This document shows, piece by piece, positions 27,873-37,061 of a DNA stretch of 64,000 nt. The notes beneath the pieces were generated by a model that was given only the letters and a program-made list of their open reading frames with translations, had not been told where the DNA came from and ran no database searches. Each line of letters begins with the position of its first letter. Position 1 is the first letter of the stretch. The position numbers were made by a program, and so were the translations under genes. This stretch comes from Azoarcus sp. (GTDB lineage: Bacteria; Pseudomonadota; Gammaproteobacteria; Burkholderiales; Rhodocyclaceae), in assembly GCA_030604735.1 (NCBI GenBank), contig JAUVVG010000019.1, positions 1-64,000 of the forward strand. The letters run 5' to 3'.

Positions 27873-29114
27873 TTACTGCCGTACCCGGTCGATCACAACC
27901 TCGACCCCGTTCTCGCCGACACCGACCGGCAGGCTCACGCCCTCCAGGTCGCCAGGCCTTGCGGTTGCGTCCCCCTGACGGGACAAACGCGCCGCAACGA
28001 CCACTTGTGCGGGCAAGGGCGCGTCGCTCATCAACGGCGCACCGCTGAAATCGAAGCTGGCCGGCAACTCGCCGGCGACTAGCCGAACCGCGGCGAAGGG
28101 AATGCCCCCTTCGGCCGGACGGACGAAAACGAACACGGCTTCATCGGGCTGCACATCAGCGGCAAGCGCTTCCGACAAGCTGACCGTACCGCTCAGGGTG
28201 AGCCCGGAGTCGGCCGTCGCCGGCGCTGACTGCGGCGCTGCCGCAGCTTCGGCACCGATGAGCGGCAAACCGGCGCGAGCCCGTGCTTCGTTGACGCTGG
28301 AGAGCACGCCGGCATAGGTTTCATCGGCCGGCGGAATCTGATCGAGGATCTTGCCCCAGGTCTCGGCCGCAGCCGCATAGTTGCTGCGCTGGAAGTCAGC
28401 GCTACCGGACAGGGCCAGCGCCTTGAAATTGGTCGGCTCCAGTTCCAGTGCCCGCGCGATCAGTCGATCCGGCTCGCCATTGAAGTTGCCATCGCTGCCG
28501 GCGACCAGAATGTCGGCCCAATCGGCGAGAATGTCGGCATCGTCGGGCACCTTGCTCCCTATGCGGGCCCAGGTCGCGGCCGCGCCTTCCAGGTCGCCTA
28601 GCATCGCATACGAGCGCACCAGCATCACCCATCCCATCGGATCACTGGGATCCCGCTCCAGGCGATCGGCAAGCTGGGCAACCAGACCGACCATTTGCTC
28701 AGGGGTGACCTGGTGGGACGGCTCGCCGGCGACCTTGACCGGATCCAATGCATCCGGCTCGCCCAGCGTCAGGTAGAAGAAGACTGCCACCACCGGCACG
28801 ACCACCGCCAGCGACACCGCCCACGCCGAAGCGGGGCGGATGTCCGCGCCATCGTCGGCCGCGCGTCCCTCTTCCAGGGCACGCGCCTCGAGCTCTTCGC
28901 GCGAGCGCTCATAATCCTTGTCGGTGACTTTGCCGGCCTTGCGATCGTTGTCCAGGTCGGCCAGTTGCTCGCGCAACACGACCAGCGCGATATCGGCCTG
29001 ACGCTGCCGTTCCGCATGGGCTCGCCGCCGTCCGCCAAACCCCAGCATGGGCGGGACGACAAGCAGCAGGGCGCCGGCCACCAGAATGGCGGCCAGAATG
29101 TAAAAACCGGTCAC
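27873..29114 (-). CDS. ccmI: Cytochrome c maturation protein CcmI
   Basis: Membrane-anchored chaperone for apocytochrome c in System I maturation. The 413-residue protein has an N-terminal span (FYILAAILVAGALLLVVPPML), a short helical region with the family pattern LREQLADLDNDRKAGKVTD, a second span, then a periplasmic TPR region (SDPMGWVMLVRSYAMLGD...). It starts with GTG at 29114, overlapping the ccmH stop (GTGA). Confidence 0.9.
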   Translation of the reverse strand: MTGFYILAAILVAGALLLVVPPMLGFGGRRRAHAERQRQADIALVVLREQLADLDNDRKAGKVTDKDYERSREELEARALEEGRAADDGADIRPASAWAVSLAVVVPVVAVFFYLTLGEPDALDPVKVAGEPSHQVTPEQMVGLVAQLADRLERDPSDPMGWVMLVRSYAMLGDLEGAAATWARIGSKVPDDADILADWADILVAGSDGNFNGEPDRLIARALELEPTNFKALALSGSADFQRSNYAAAAETWGKILDQIPPADETYAGVLSSVNEARARAGLPLIGAEAAAAPQSAPATADSGLTLSGTVSLSEALAADVQPDEAVFVFVRPAEGGIPFAAVRLVAGELPASFDFSGAPLMSDAPLPAQVVVAARLSRQGDATARPGDLEGVSLPVGVGENGVEVVIDRVRQ

Positions 29115-29629
29115 GAACGTTGCTCCTCGGAATCAGCAGGGTTGCCCTCGAGCAGGGCGCGAGCGCGTCGGCGCTCATCTTCGGTCAGGTGGAGTGCAGG
29201 TTCTTGTTCGCGACTACGCAAACGCAACAACAGCCACCCCAGCCCACCGACCAACAATACCAGCGGGCCTAGCCACAACAAGGCGGTGGAGGCCTTGAAC
29301 GGTGGACGGTACAGCACGAAATCGCCATAGCGCGAAACCATGAAGTCGACCACCTCTGCCTCGCTCTTGCCGGCACCGAGTTGCTCCCTGACCTGCGCAC
29401 GCAGGTCGACCGCCAAGGGCGCACGCGATTCGGCTACCGATTCGTTCTGGCACACCAAGCAGCGCAGGTTGCGCGACAGCGACTGCACCCGCGCCTCGAG
29501 CTCGGGGTTTTCGGCAACAGGCGTCGCCTCCCCAGCCGACAAAGTCACGGACGGCAGCGAGAACAAGGCAGCAAACAGCAAGACCGCGATACCCGCGTTG
29601 AGCGGGCGAACGAAACGATCAACCGGCAC
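29111..29629 (-). CDS. ccmH: Cytochrome c maturation protein CcmH
   Basis: Thioredoxin-like partner that reduces the apocytochrome heme-binding thiols. The protein has a signal sequence, the redox motif LRCLVCQNESVAES, the conserved VVDFMVSRYGDFVLYRPPF, and a C-terminal membrane anchor (LLWLGPLVLLVGGLGWLLL). I favour the GTG at 29629, with CGGAG upstream, over the TTG at 29644. Both overlap the end of ccmG. The protein is 172 residues from this start, the short form that works with a separate CcmI. Confidence 0.9.
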   Translation of the reverse strand: MPVDRFVRPLNAGIAVLLFAALFSLPSVTLSAGEATPVAENPELEARVQSLSRNLRCLVCQNESVAESRAPLAVDLRAQVREQLGAGKSEAEVVDFMVSRYGDFVLYRPPFKASTALLWLGPLVLLVGGLGWLLLRLRSREQEPALHLTEDERRRARALLEGNPADSEEQRS

Positions 29630-30152
29630 GTGACAACTCCGCAATCATCGGCATCAACACTTTCTGCACCGTATCCCGGTTGATCGGTCCGATGTGCTTG
29701 TAGCGGATGACCCCGTCCTTGTCGATCAGGAAGGTTTCCGGCGTGCCATAAACGCCATACTCGATCCCGACCCGGCCATCCTCGTCGGTGACCGTGGCGA
29801 GGTAGGGATCGCCCTGGGCACGCAGCCAGCCAATCGCGGCCTGACGCTCGTCCTTGTAGTTCAGCCCGATGACCGGAATCCCGCCGGTGCCCGCCATCTC
29901 GACCAGATAGGGATGCTCCTGTCGGCAGGACACGCACCACGAGGCCCACACGTTGAGCAGCCACACCTGGCCGCGCATATCGTCGACGCCAAAGGTTTCC
30001 TGTGGCGCATCGAGCTTGGCCAGCTGGAAGGCCGGCGCCGGCTTGCCCACCAGCGGCGACGGGACCACCGATGGGTTCAGGGTCAGGCCATAACCGAGGA
30101 AGCCGGCCAGGGCGAGAAAAATGGCAAGGGGGACGAGAAACTTTGCTTTCAT
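29619..30152 (-). CDS. ccmG: Thiol:disulfide interchange protein CcmG/DsbE
   Basis: Periplasmic, membrane-anchored thioredoxin that supplies reductant to CcmH and apocytochrome. The 177-residue protein has an N-terminal anchor (FLVPLAIFLALAGFLGYGL) and the redox motif NVWASWCVSCRQEHP. The family acidic segment and the cis-proline region (YGVYGTPETFLID) follow. The start at 30152 lies 6 bp after the ccmF stop. Upstream in-frame extensions run through ccmF and are not credible. Confidence 0.94.
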   Translation of the reverse strand: MKAKFLVPLAIFLALAGFLGYGLTLNPSVVPSPLVGKPAPAFQLAKLDAPQETFGVDDMRGQVWLLNVWASWCVSCRQEHPYLVEMAGTGGIPVIGLNYKDERQAAIGWLRAQGDPYLATVTDEDGRVGIEYGVYGTPETFLIDKDGVIRYKHIGPINRDTVQKVLMPMIAELSRAG

Positions 30153-30157
30153 GACTA

Positions 30158-32131
30158 TCAACTCGCTTGTCGCGCTGCAGCTGCCGGCGCACTGCGCTCG
30201 GCCAGTCGGCGATAACGCTTGTCCGAAGCGGCAAAAATGCCGCCCAGCGCCATCAGGATGCAACCGGCCCAGATCCAGCTGATGAAGGGCTTGATATGCA
30301 GATTCACCAGCCAGGTTTCGCTGTCGAGTTGGTCGCCGAGCGAGACATACAAATCGCGCAAGGGCCCGATATGGAGCGAAACCTGGGTCATCGGCATCGC
30401 GCTGGCAACGTAATTGCGCTTCTCCGGTGTCATCGTGGTCAGCAAGCGATCACCCTTGAAGACCTGGAGCTTGGCCTGGGCCGCGATGTAGTTGGACGCC
30501 TGCACCTCGCGGACCCCCTGGAACACGAAGGTGTATTTGCCTATCGTCGCGGTCTGGCCATCCCGCATCCGCACATCGGTGTGAGATTCGAGGCTGCCGA
30601 TCATGGTGACGCCGATGACGAAGATGCCGACGCCCACGTGAGCGAGCCACATCCCCCACCAGGCACTCGGGATGCCGCGCAAACGGTTCGACGCCGCCGC
30701 ACCCGGCCGCTCCGCCAGGCGCGACCACAACAGCTGCGCACTGCCGATCAGCACCCAGGCGGCCAGGAACAGGCCCAGCACGGTCCGCCAGGTCACATGG
30801 TCGATCACGAACGCAACCAGAAAACCGACGATGATGCTGGCACCGAAGGCCGGCCCCAGCTTGCGCAAGGTCTTGGGCAAATCGTCCTTCTTCCAGCGCA
30901 TGAACGGCGCCACCACCATCAGCAACACCACCGGCACCATCAAGGGCACGAAGGTCGCTTCGAAGTACGGCGGCCCAACCGAGATCTTGCCCAGATTCAA
31001 GGCGTCCAGGAACAGCGGATACAGCGTGCCGAGCAGCACCGCGCCGGTCACGACCGCGAGCAACACGTTGTTCGCGAGGAGGCTGGAATCACGCGACACC
31101 AGATCGAAGCTGCCGCCCCCGGCGAGTTTGGGTGCCCGCCATGCGAACAACACCAGCGAGATGCCGATCACCAGCACCAGCAAGGCCAGGATGTAGAGAC
31201 CACGCGCCGGGTCGACCGCGAACGCATGCACAGAGGTGATTACCCCGGAGCGGACCAGGAAGGTGCCGAGCAAGGACAGCGAGAAGGCCCCGATCGCGAG
31301 CAGGATGGTCCAGCTACGGAAGGCGCCACGCTTCTCGGTGACCGCCAGCGAGTGCATCAGCGCGGTACCGAGCAACCATGGCATGAACGAGGCGTTCTCG
31401 ACCGGATCCCAGAACCACCAGCCACCCCAGCCGAGTTCATAGTAGGCCCAGCCCGAACCGACCGCGATCCCCGCGGTCAGGAACACCCACGCCACCGTGG
31501 TCCACGGCCGCGACCAACGTGCCCAGGCCGCGTCGAGGCGGCCGGTCAGCAAGGCCGCGATCGCGAAGGCAAAGGCGACCGAGAAGCCGACATAGCCCAT
31601 GTACAGCAGCGGAGGGTGGATGATCATGCCCGGATCCTGCAGCAGCGGATTCAGGTCACGGCCTTCGGCCACCGCCGGCAGCAGGCGCTCGAACGGGTTG
31701 GAGGTGAATAGGGTGAAGGAAATGAAGCCGGCACTGATCCAGCCGAGTACCCCGAGCACCCGCGCCATGAAGGCTTCCGGCAGGTCACGGCTGAACACCG
31801 TGACCGCGACCGTCCACAATGACAGCGACAGTGCCCACAGCAACAGCGAACCCTCGTGGTTGCCCCAGACGCCTGTGATCTTGTATATCAGCGGGGTCTG
31901 CGAGTGTGAATTCGCCGCCGCGAGCCGGACCGAGAAATCGCTGGTGATGAAGGCGTAGGTCAGGCAAGCGAACGAGATGACCAAAAACACCAGTTGTCCC
32001 TGAGCCGCCGGACGACCGACCGCCATCAGCGCGATCCGGTTACGGTTCGCGCCGATCATCGGCACGAGGCCTTGCACCAGCGACAGGACGAGCGCGAGGA
32101 TCAGCGCGAAGTGACCGAGTTCGGCGATCAT
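30158..32131 (-). CDS. ccmF: Heme lyase subunit CcmF
   Basis: Large inner-membrane protein that takes heme from CcmE and ligates it to apocytochrome c. The 657-residue product is multi-spanning, with the WWD motif (WGGWWFWDPVENASFMPWL) and conserved histidines near HEGSLLLW, MIIHPPLLYMGYVG and the C-terminal WLVNLHIKPF. Start overlaps the ccmE stop. Full family length, no breaks. Confidence 0.96.
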   Translation of the reverse strand: MIAELGHFALILALVLSLVQGLVPMIGANRNRIALMAVGRPAAQGQLVFLVISFACLTYAFITSDFSVRLAAANSHSQTPLIYKITGVWGNHEGSLLLWALSLSLWTVAVTVFSRDLPEAFMARVLGVLGWISAGFISFTLFTSNPFERLLPAVAEGRDLNPLLQDPGMIIHPPLLYMGYVGFSVAFAFAIAALLTGRLDAAWARWSRPWTTVAWVFLTAGIAVGSGWAYYELGWGGWWFWDPVENASFMPWLLGTALMHSLAVTEKRGAFRSWTILLAIGAFSLSLLGTFLVRSGVITSVHAFAVDPARGLYILALLVLVIGISLVLFAWRAPKLAGGGSFDLVSRDSSLLANNVLLAVVTGAVLLGTLYPLFLDALNLGKISVGPPYFEATFVPLMVPVVLLMVVAPFMRWKKDDLPKTLRKLGPAFGASIIVGFLVAFVIDHVTWRTVLGLFLAAWVLIGSAQLLWSRLAERPGAAASNRLRGIPSAWWGMWLAHVGVGIFVIGVTMIGSLESHTDVRMRDGQTATIGKYTFVFQGVREVQASNYIAAQAKLQVFKGDRLLTTMTPEKRNYVASAMPMTQVSLHIGPLRDLYVSLGDQLDSETWLVNLHIKPFISWIWAGCILMALGGIFAASDKRYRRLAERSAPAAAARQAS

Positions 32132-32580
32132 CAGTACTGTACCGTCTGGTTGGCTTGGTGCGCCTTGTCCAGCGCATACTGCGCCTCGACCGGCATGTAG
32201 TTCTCGTCATGTTTGGCCAGCACTTCGGTCGCGACGAACAGTCCATCCGAAGTCAGCTTGCCCTGCACGACCGCGCCCTTGCCTTCCTGGAACATCGACG
32301 GCAACGAGCCGCGATAAGTCACCGGGATCACCTGCGCGGTATCGGTGATCGCAAACCGGACGGTGTAGCCGTCATCGTTGCGCGCGATCGACCCTTCTTC
32401 CACCAGCCCACCGATTCGGAACACCCGCTCGACCGGCGCCTTGCCCGCAGCCACCTCGGTCGGGGTATGGAAGAACACCAGATTCTGCTGAAAAGCAGTC
32501 AGAACCAAGGCCACCGCACCGACCAGCAACGCCACGGCGCTACCCAACAAAATCAGTCGCTTGCTACGGGGTTTCATCAA
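32131..32580 (-). CDS. ccmE: Heme chaperone CcmE
   Basis: Periplasmic heme carrier anchored by an N-terminal span (LILLGSAVALLVGAVALVL). The 149-residue OB-fold protein has the covalent heme histidine in VLAKHDENYMP. It overlaps ccmD upstream and ccmF downstream, consistent with tight translational coupling in the ccm unit. Confidence 0.95.
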   Translation of the reverse strand: MMKPRSKRLILLGSAVALLVGAVALVLTAFQQNLVFFHTPTEVAAGKAPVERVFRIGGLVEEGSIARNDDGYTVRFAITDTAQVIPVTYRGSLPSMFQEGKGAVVQGKLTSDGLFVATEVLAKHDENYMPVEAQYALDKAHQANQTVQY

Positions 32581-32789
32581 AACATCTCCTCATTCATGCG
32601 CTGACCACCAGTCGCGTACGGGGCCGCTCTACGAAGTCTGAGCAGCCGCAGTACAGTCTCCTTTCGACGACGCAGGACCAGCACGAGTTCCAGCACGATC
32701 AGCATTGCCGTGATTGAATAGCTGCCCCAGACGAACCAGGCGTTACCGCCCATGTCCCAGAAGGCGCTCCACGATTCCCATTCCATCAT
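32577..32789 (-). CDS. ccmD: Heme exporter protein CcmD
   Basis: Small membrane protein needed to release holo-CcmE from CcmABC. The 70-residue product has one hydrophobic span (YSITAMLIVLELVLVLRRRK) preceded by GGNAWFVWGSY, the family signature, and followed by a basic cytoplasmic tail. It overlaps both ccmC and ccmE. Somewhat longer C-terminally than typical CcmD. Confidence 0.9.
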   Translation of the reverse strand: MMEWESWSAFWDMGGNAWFVWGSYSITAMLIVLELVLVLRRRKETVLRLLRLRRAAPYATGGQRMNEEMF

Positions 32790-33565
32790 TGGCGTTTCGC
32801 CTCCGCTTCCAGTTCGGCGCCGACCCAGTCGGTATGGCGCTCACGTTCCAGGATCAGTGACCGTACCCGCCAGAAGGCCACTGCAAACGTGTAGGCCCAG
32901 GCGGCCAGCGCCATGATCAGCATGCCGGAGAGCATGGTGGTCGCCATCGACGGGGCCTTGGTCAGACTGACCGAGGCCCCCTGATGCAGCGTGTTCCACC
33001 ACTGCACCGAAAAGTAGATGATAGGTACGTTGATCGCGCCGACCAGCGCGATGATCGCCCCGGCCCGGTCGGCGCGACGCGAGTCCTCGATGGCGCGGGT
33101 CAGCGCGATGAAACCGAGGTAGAGGAACAGCAGCAGCAATTGCGAAGTCAGGCGGGCATCCCAGACCCAGTAGGTCCCCCAGGTCGGCTTGCCCCACAGG
33201 GCGCCGGTCCACAGCGCGACGAAGCAGAACATCGCGCCGGTCGGCGCCAGTGCCTGCGACATCATGAAGGACAGCCGGGTATTCATGACCAGGCCGACCG
33301 CAGCCCAGAACGCCATCACCAGGTAGATCAGCATCGACATCCACGCCGCCGGCACATGGATGAAGATCACCCGGTACACCTCGCCCTGCTGGAAGTCGGT
33401 CGGCGCGACGAAAAAACCGATGTACAGGCCGACCACGGTCAGCACCGCGGCGATCCCGGCAAACCATGGCGCCAGCCTTCCGGCGATCGGGTAAAAGACC
33501 TGCGGCGCGGCGAACCGGAAAAGGCTGCGGCTACGTTCCGCTCTATTTAATGTGTCAGTCGTCAT
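32786..33565 (-). CDS. ccmC: Heme ABC exporter permease CcmC
   Basis: Six-span membrane protein that transfers heme to CcmE. The 259-residue protein has the WWD-type motif WGTYWVWDARLTSQLLLLF and flanking histidines (VIFIHVPAAWMSM; WWNTLHQGASV). It overlaps ccmB upstream by 4 bp. Confidence 0.95.
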   Translation of the reverse strand: MTTDTLNRAERSRSLFRFAAPQVFYPIAGRLAPWFAGIAAVLTVVGLYIGFFVAPTDFQQGEVYRVIFIHVPAAWMSMLIYLVMAFWAAVGLVMNTRLSFMMSQALAPTGAMFCFVALWTGALWGKPTWGTYWVWDARLTSQLLLLFLYLGFIALTRAIEDSRRADRAGAIIALVGAINVPIIYFSVQWWNTLHQGASVSLTKAPSMATTMLSGMLIMALAAWAYTFAVAFWRVRSLILERERHTDWVGAELEAEAKRQ

Positions 33566-34242
33566 TCAACAGCAATCCTGAGAGCCGCCGCACACGCGAA
33601 CGGCGTCAGCGCAAGCGCGCCAAGCAAGCCGCCCGCGAGCAGCAGCAAGTGCGCGTCGGCACCGGTTCCACCCAGATGGGCATCGACCGCCCCGGCGCCG
33701 AAGATCAGCACCGGCACGAACAACGGCAGTACCAGCAACGCCAGCAGCACGCCACCTCCCCTCAAGCCCAGCGTCAGCGCGGCACCCACTGCCCCCAACA
33801 GGGCCAGTATCGGTGTACCCAGCGCCAAAGATAGCGTAAGCACGCCCAACGCACCTTGCTCCACGTCAAACAGCAAGGCCAAACCGGGCGCTGCGATCAC
33901 CAGTGGCAAGCCGGTGACGATCCAGTGGGCCATCACCTTCGCCGTCACCCACAAAGGCGTCGGTTCCGGAGACAGCAACAACTGTTCCAGGGTTCCGTCG
34001 ATATGGTCCTGCGCGAACAAGCGGTGCAACGACAGCAAGGTGGACAACAGCGCGGCCACCCACAGCACGCCCGGCGCGATCGCGCGCAACTGGTTGGTCT
34101 CCGGGCCGACCCCGAACGGGAACAAACACACCACCACCACGAAAAACGCGAGCGTGACCAGCACATCGGCACGCCCGCGCCAAGCCAGCATCAGGTCGCG
34201 GCGCAGCACCGCGAGAAAGGGTCCGAGCAGTGAGTTCAACAC
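33562..34242 (-). CDS. ccmB: Heme ABC exporter permease CcmB
   Basis: Membrane subunit of the CcmAB ATPase complex. The 226-residue product has six spans and the family motif LLSPEPTPLWVTAKV. No ATG is available at the expected position. GTG at 34242 (or TTG at 34239) overlaps the ccmA stop, giving a normal CcmB length. The much longer open frame upstream runs through ccmA in another frame and is rejected. Confidence 0.9.
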   Translation of the reverse strand: MLNSLLGPFLAVLRRDLMLAWRGRADVLVTLAFFVVVVCLFPFGVGPETNQLRAIAPGVLWVAALLSTLLSLHRLFAQDHIDGTLEQLLLSPEPTPLWVTAKVMAHWIVTGLPLVIAAPGLALLFDVEQGALGVLTLSLALGTPILALLGAVGAALTLGLRGGGVLLALLVLPLFVPVLIFGAGAVDAHLGGTGADAHLLLLAGGLLGALALTPFACAAALRIAVE

Positions 34243-34862
34243 GCCACCTCGGCAAGGTCGAGCACCGCGGGCGGTTTGTCGAATGGGGCATCCTGATGGG
34301 TGGTCAGGATCACGACGCCACCCGCTTCGCAATGCCGCGAAAGCGTCGCGGCGAGATCGGCCACCGCCGCCACGTCGAGCGCGGTGAAGGGCTCGTCCAG
34401 CACCCACAGCGGGCGCGACGAAGACAGGAAGAGGCGCGCCAGCCCGACACGGCGGCGCTGGCCTTGCGACAACACCCGCGCCGGCAGGTCGATCTGCGCA
34501 CCCAGCCCGATGCGCTCGAGCGCGGCCACGCAATCGGCCTCGGCGGGCGCATCGCCGCTGGCATCGCAGGCGAAGCGGAGGTTCTCCAGCGGCGTCAGCA
34601 AATCGTTCTGCGCGGCCGAATGCCCGAGGTACAGCAGTTCGCGGTGGAAATGCTCGCGATCACGACGGGTGTCCTTGCCCTTCCAGACGACGTTTCCATA
34701 CTCCGGCATCGCCAACCCGCACAGGATGCGCAGCAGGCTGGTCTTGCCCACACCGTTCGGCCCGGCGATCCGCAACATCTCCCCGGACGCCATGCGGCGG
34801 GACAGTCCACGGAACAGCAGTCGGTCTCCTTTCAGGCAAGCGAGGTCGTTGGCTTCTAGCAT
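34236..34862 (-). CDS. ccmA: Heme exporter ATP-binding protein CcmA
   Basis: ATPase of the cytochrome c maturation complex. The 208-residue protein has Walker A GPNGVGKTSLLR, signature LSQGQRRRVGLARL and Walker B LWVLDEPFTALD, and opens LEANDLACLKGDRLLF as the family does. No Shine-Dalgarno sequence is visible before the ATG at 34862. A terminator stands about 60 bp upstream, so ccmA is probably the first gene of its own transcript, perhaps with a very short leader. Confidence 0.93.
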   Translation of the reverse strand: MLEANDLACLKGDRLLFRGLSRRMASGEMLRIAGPNGVGKTSLLRILCGLAMPEYGNVVWKGKDTRRDREHFHRELLYLGHSAAQNDLLTPLENLRFACDASGDAPAEADCVAALERIGLGAQIDLPARVLSQGQRRRVGLARLFLSSSRPLWVLDEPFTALDVAAVADLAATLSRHCEAGGVVILTTHQDAPFDKPPAVLDLAEVAC

Positions 34863-34922
34863 AGGGGGGCAATTGAACCACAAGGTGGCAACGCTTTGGG
34901 GATGTCGCCGCTGCGCGCGCCC

Positions 34923-34947
34923 AAAAAATATCCCCTGCACGGGGATA
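34923..34947 (-). terminator. Rho-independent terminator between napC and ccmA
   Basis: Read on the minus strand, TATCCCC-GTGCA-GGGGATA forms a 7-bp stem immediately followed by six T. It lies about 70 bp beyond the napC stop and 60 bp before the ccmA start, so it separates nap transcripts from the ccm genes. Confidence 0.85.
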
Positions 34948-34962
34948 CGGTTGCCTCTTTCC

Positions 34963-35007
34963 GCATCGTCCGGCTGCACGCCATTACGGCGTGAGACCGG
35001 ACGATGC
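34963..35007 (-). other. Long bipartite stem-loop just after napC
   Basis: An 11-bp arm pair (GCATCGTCCGG / CCGGACGATGC) encloses a second 6-bp stem (CACGCC / GGCGTG) around a 5-nt loop, with 3-nt internal bulges. It starts 12 bp after the napC stop and precedes the terminator. It has no T run of its own; an mRNA 3'-end stabiliser or processing site is plausible. Confidence 0.7.
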
Positions 35008-35018
35008 GCGTTCCGGGC

Positions 35019-35639
35019 TTAGTTCACCGTCGGACGGAAGGCCTCGATCGGCACGGCGCCCTCGACCCCGATCCCGATATCCTGCTGGATAGGCGGCAGG
35101 GAGTGCGCGATCCCCTTGTGGCAGTCGATGCAGGTCAGACCCTGCGACAGGCCTGTCTGGTGGGCCTGATTGGAGCGACGACCCTGCACCGAGTAGTCGA
35201 AGTACTCGAAGCCATGGCAATTCCGGCATTCACGGGAATCATTGGCTTTCATCCGTTTCCACTCGCGCTCGGCCAGGATGAGGCGCTTCGCCTCGAACTT
35301 CTCGGGCGTGTTGATCGTCCCCATCACCTTGCCGTAAAGCTCACGCGTGGCCTGGACCTTGCGGACCATCTTCGGCCCCCATTCCTTGGGCACGTGGCAG
35401 TCGGAGCATACCGCCCGCACCCCGGTACGGTTCTGATAATGGATCGTGTGGCGATACTCCTGATACACGAAGTTCTCCATCTCATGGCAAGAGAGACAGA
35501 ACCTTTCGGTGTTGGTCGCCTCGACGGCCCAGTTGAAGCCGCCCCAGAAGATCACGCCGGCCGCGAACAGAACCGCAGCGCCACCCCAGCCGAATCCCCG
35601 CAGCTTCTTCCACATCCCTTTCTTGTTCTCATCAGTCAT
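35019..35639 (-). CDS. napC: Tetraheme cytochrome c NapC
   Basis: Membrane-anchored quinol dehydrogenase that passes electrons to NapAB. The 206-residue protein has an N-terminal span and exactly four heme motifs: CLSCH, CSDCH, CRNCH and CIDCH. Last gene of the nap operon. Together with NapGH it gives two possible electron routes from the quinone pool. Maturation of its hemes needs the adjacent ccm genes. Confidence 0.96.
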   Translation of the reverse strand: MTDENKKGMWKKLRGFGWGGAAVLFAAGVIFWGGFNWAVEATNTERFCLSCHEMENFVYQEYRHTIHYQNRTGVRAVCSDCHVPKEWGPKMVRKVQATRELYGKVMGTINTPEKFEAKRLILAEREWKRMKANDSRECRNCHGFEYFDYSVQGRRSNQAHQTGLSQGLTCIDCHKGIAHSLPPIQQDIGIGVEGAVPIEAFRPTVN

Positions 35640-35676
35640 GTCGTTCCCCGTTTGTCCGTCTCGTCACCATGACCGC

Positions 35677-36129
35677 TCAGCGGACACCGGTAGCCGGCTG
35701 GAAGGTGTTCTCGACCAAGGGTCTGGCATCGGTCATCGGCACATGACACTGCAGGCAGAAGTAACGACGCGGCGAGATGTTCGACAGTTCGTTCGCATCC
35801 CGGTCCCGGAAGTGGGTCAGGCTGACCTTGGTCGCACCGGCTGCGCGGTACCGCGTCCAGGAGTGACAGTCCATGCACTTGTTGAAATTCAGTGACACTT
35901 CGTAGCCATCGACCTTGTGCGGGACCATCGGCGGCTGCTGGATGTAATCGCGCGGAATCGGCGGGCCGTCCGGCAGCATCCGGTACATGCCCGGTGCGAG
36001 TTCGGGGTCCGCGACATCGGCGCCACGGACGCTGGTCACTGTCTGGCCGATCGCCTGCGGTACCGCCATCGCGCCGATGCCCAGCGCAGCAACCAGTGCA
36101 AAAACCAGATTACGGGTCTTCTTGTTCAT
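35677..36129 (-). CDS. napB: Diheme cytochrome c subunit of periplasmic nitrate reductase
   Basis: Electron-transfer subunit of NapAB. The 150-residue protein has a signal peptide (LVFALVAALGIGAMAVPQA) and two CxxCH heme sites, CMDCH and CLQCH, with distal histidines nearby. It overlaps the end of napH and is followed by napC 37 bp later. Confidence 0.95.
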   Translation of the reverse strand: MNKKTRNLVFALVAALGIGAMAVPQAIGQTVTSVRGADVADPELAPGMYRMLPDGPPIPRDYIQQPPMVPHKVDGYEVSLNFNKCMDCHSWTRYRAAGATKVSLTHFRDRDANELSNISPRRYFCLQCHVPMTDARPLVENTFQPATGVR

Positions 36130-37061
36130 GACTCGCTCCTATCAAATCGTGTCGTAATTCGAAAAACATCCTTGCCGCACACATCGACGCAGCGGCCGCA
36201 GGTGGTGCAATCCTGGTCGAGAATCACCGGGTGCTCCTGGCCGACCGCCTTCAGTGCGGGCCGGATCACCTGGGGTTCAGGGCAGACCGCGAAGCAATCC
36301 ATGCAGTCGTTGCAGGCCTTGCGCTTGTCCGCGCTCACCCGCAACAACGCGGTCTTTCCGAGCAGTCCATAAAAGGCGCCCATCGGGCAGACATGGCCAC
36401 ACCAGCCACGACTGGCGATCAGCAAGTCGTAAAGAAACACCCCTCCTACGATGCCCCAGGCCAGCCCGAAGCCGAAGATCAGGCCGCGATGGAACATCGA
36501 TACCGGATTCACCCACTCCCAGGCCAGCGAACCGGTCCCGAACGCGATCACCATCACGAAGGCGAGCAACCAGTAGCGGGTTCGCGCATCCGGTGCCTTG
36601 CCACCCTTGAGGCCGAGCCGGCGCCGCAACCAGGCGGCGGCATCGGTAACCATGTTCACCGGACACACCCAGGAGCAGAACAAGCGTCCACCCAGAATCA
36701 GATAGAAGGCCAGTACGATGCCGCCCCCGAGCAAGGCTTCCTTGTAGGGCAAGATCCCGGCGGACAAGGACTGTGCCAGCAGGAATGGGTCGGTCAGCGG
36801 CAGGACCCCTAGTGTAAGACTGGACGACAGGTTGCCCTTGACGATCCAGATGCCGAACATCGGTCCGATCAGGAACAACGCGAGAATGCCAAGTTGCGAC
36901 GCACGCCGCATCAGCAACCACTTGTTGGCACGCAGCCAGCCCTTGGCCTCGACCGCCTCCCGCCCTGGCCGGGCGATCGTGCCGCGCATCTCCGCGCCGC
37001 GCACACTGGCTTCCGGCACTTTCCCCGGTACGGACGGCGGCGTGGTGGTATTCGCGCTCAT
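36126..37061 (-). CDS. napH: Quinol dehydrogenase membrane component NapH
   Basis: Four-span membrane protein with cytoplasmic iron-sulfur centres, which passes electrons from quinol to NapG. The product has spans in the middle, a CxxxCP-like site ([13 protein letters not shown], then [14 protein letters not shown]) and two C-terminal [4Fe-4S] motifs ([12 protein letters not shown] and [12 protein letters not shown]). I start at the ATG at 37061, which overlaps the napG stop (ATGA). An ATG at 37070 is possible. Confidence 0.94.
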   Translation of the reverse strand: MSANTTTPPSVPGKVPEASVRGAEMRGTIARPGREAVEAKGWLRANKWLLMRRASQLGILALFLIGPMFGIWIVKGNLSSSLTLGVLPLTDPFLLAQSLSAGILPYKEALLGGGIVLAFYLILGGRLFCSWVCPVNMVTDAAAWLRRRLGLKGGKAPDARTRYWLLAFVMVIAFGTGSLAWEWVNPVSMFHRGLIFGFGLAWGIVGGVFLYDLLIASRGWCGHVCPMGAFYGLLGKTALLRVSADKRKACNDCMDCFAVCPEPQVIRPALKAVGQEHPVILDQDCTTCGRCVDVCGKDVFRITTRFDRSES

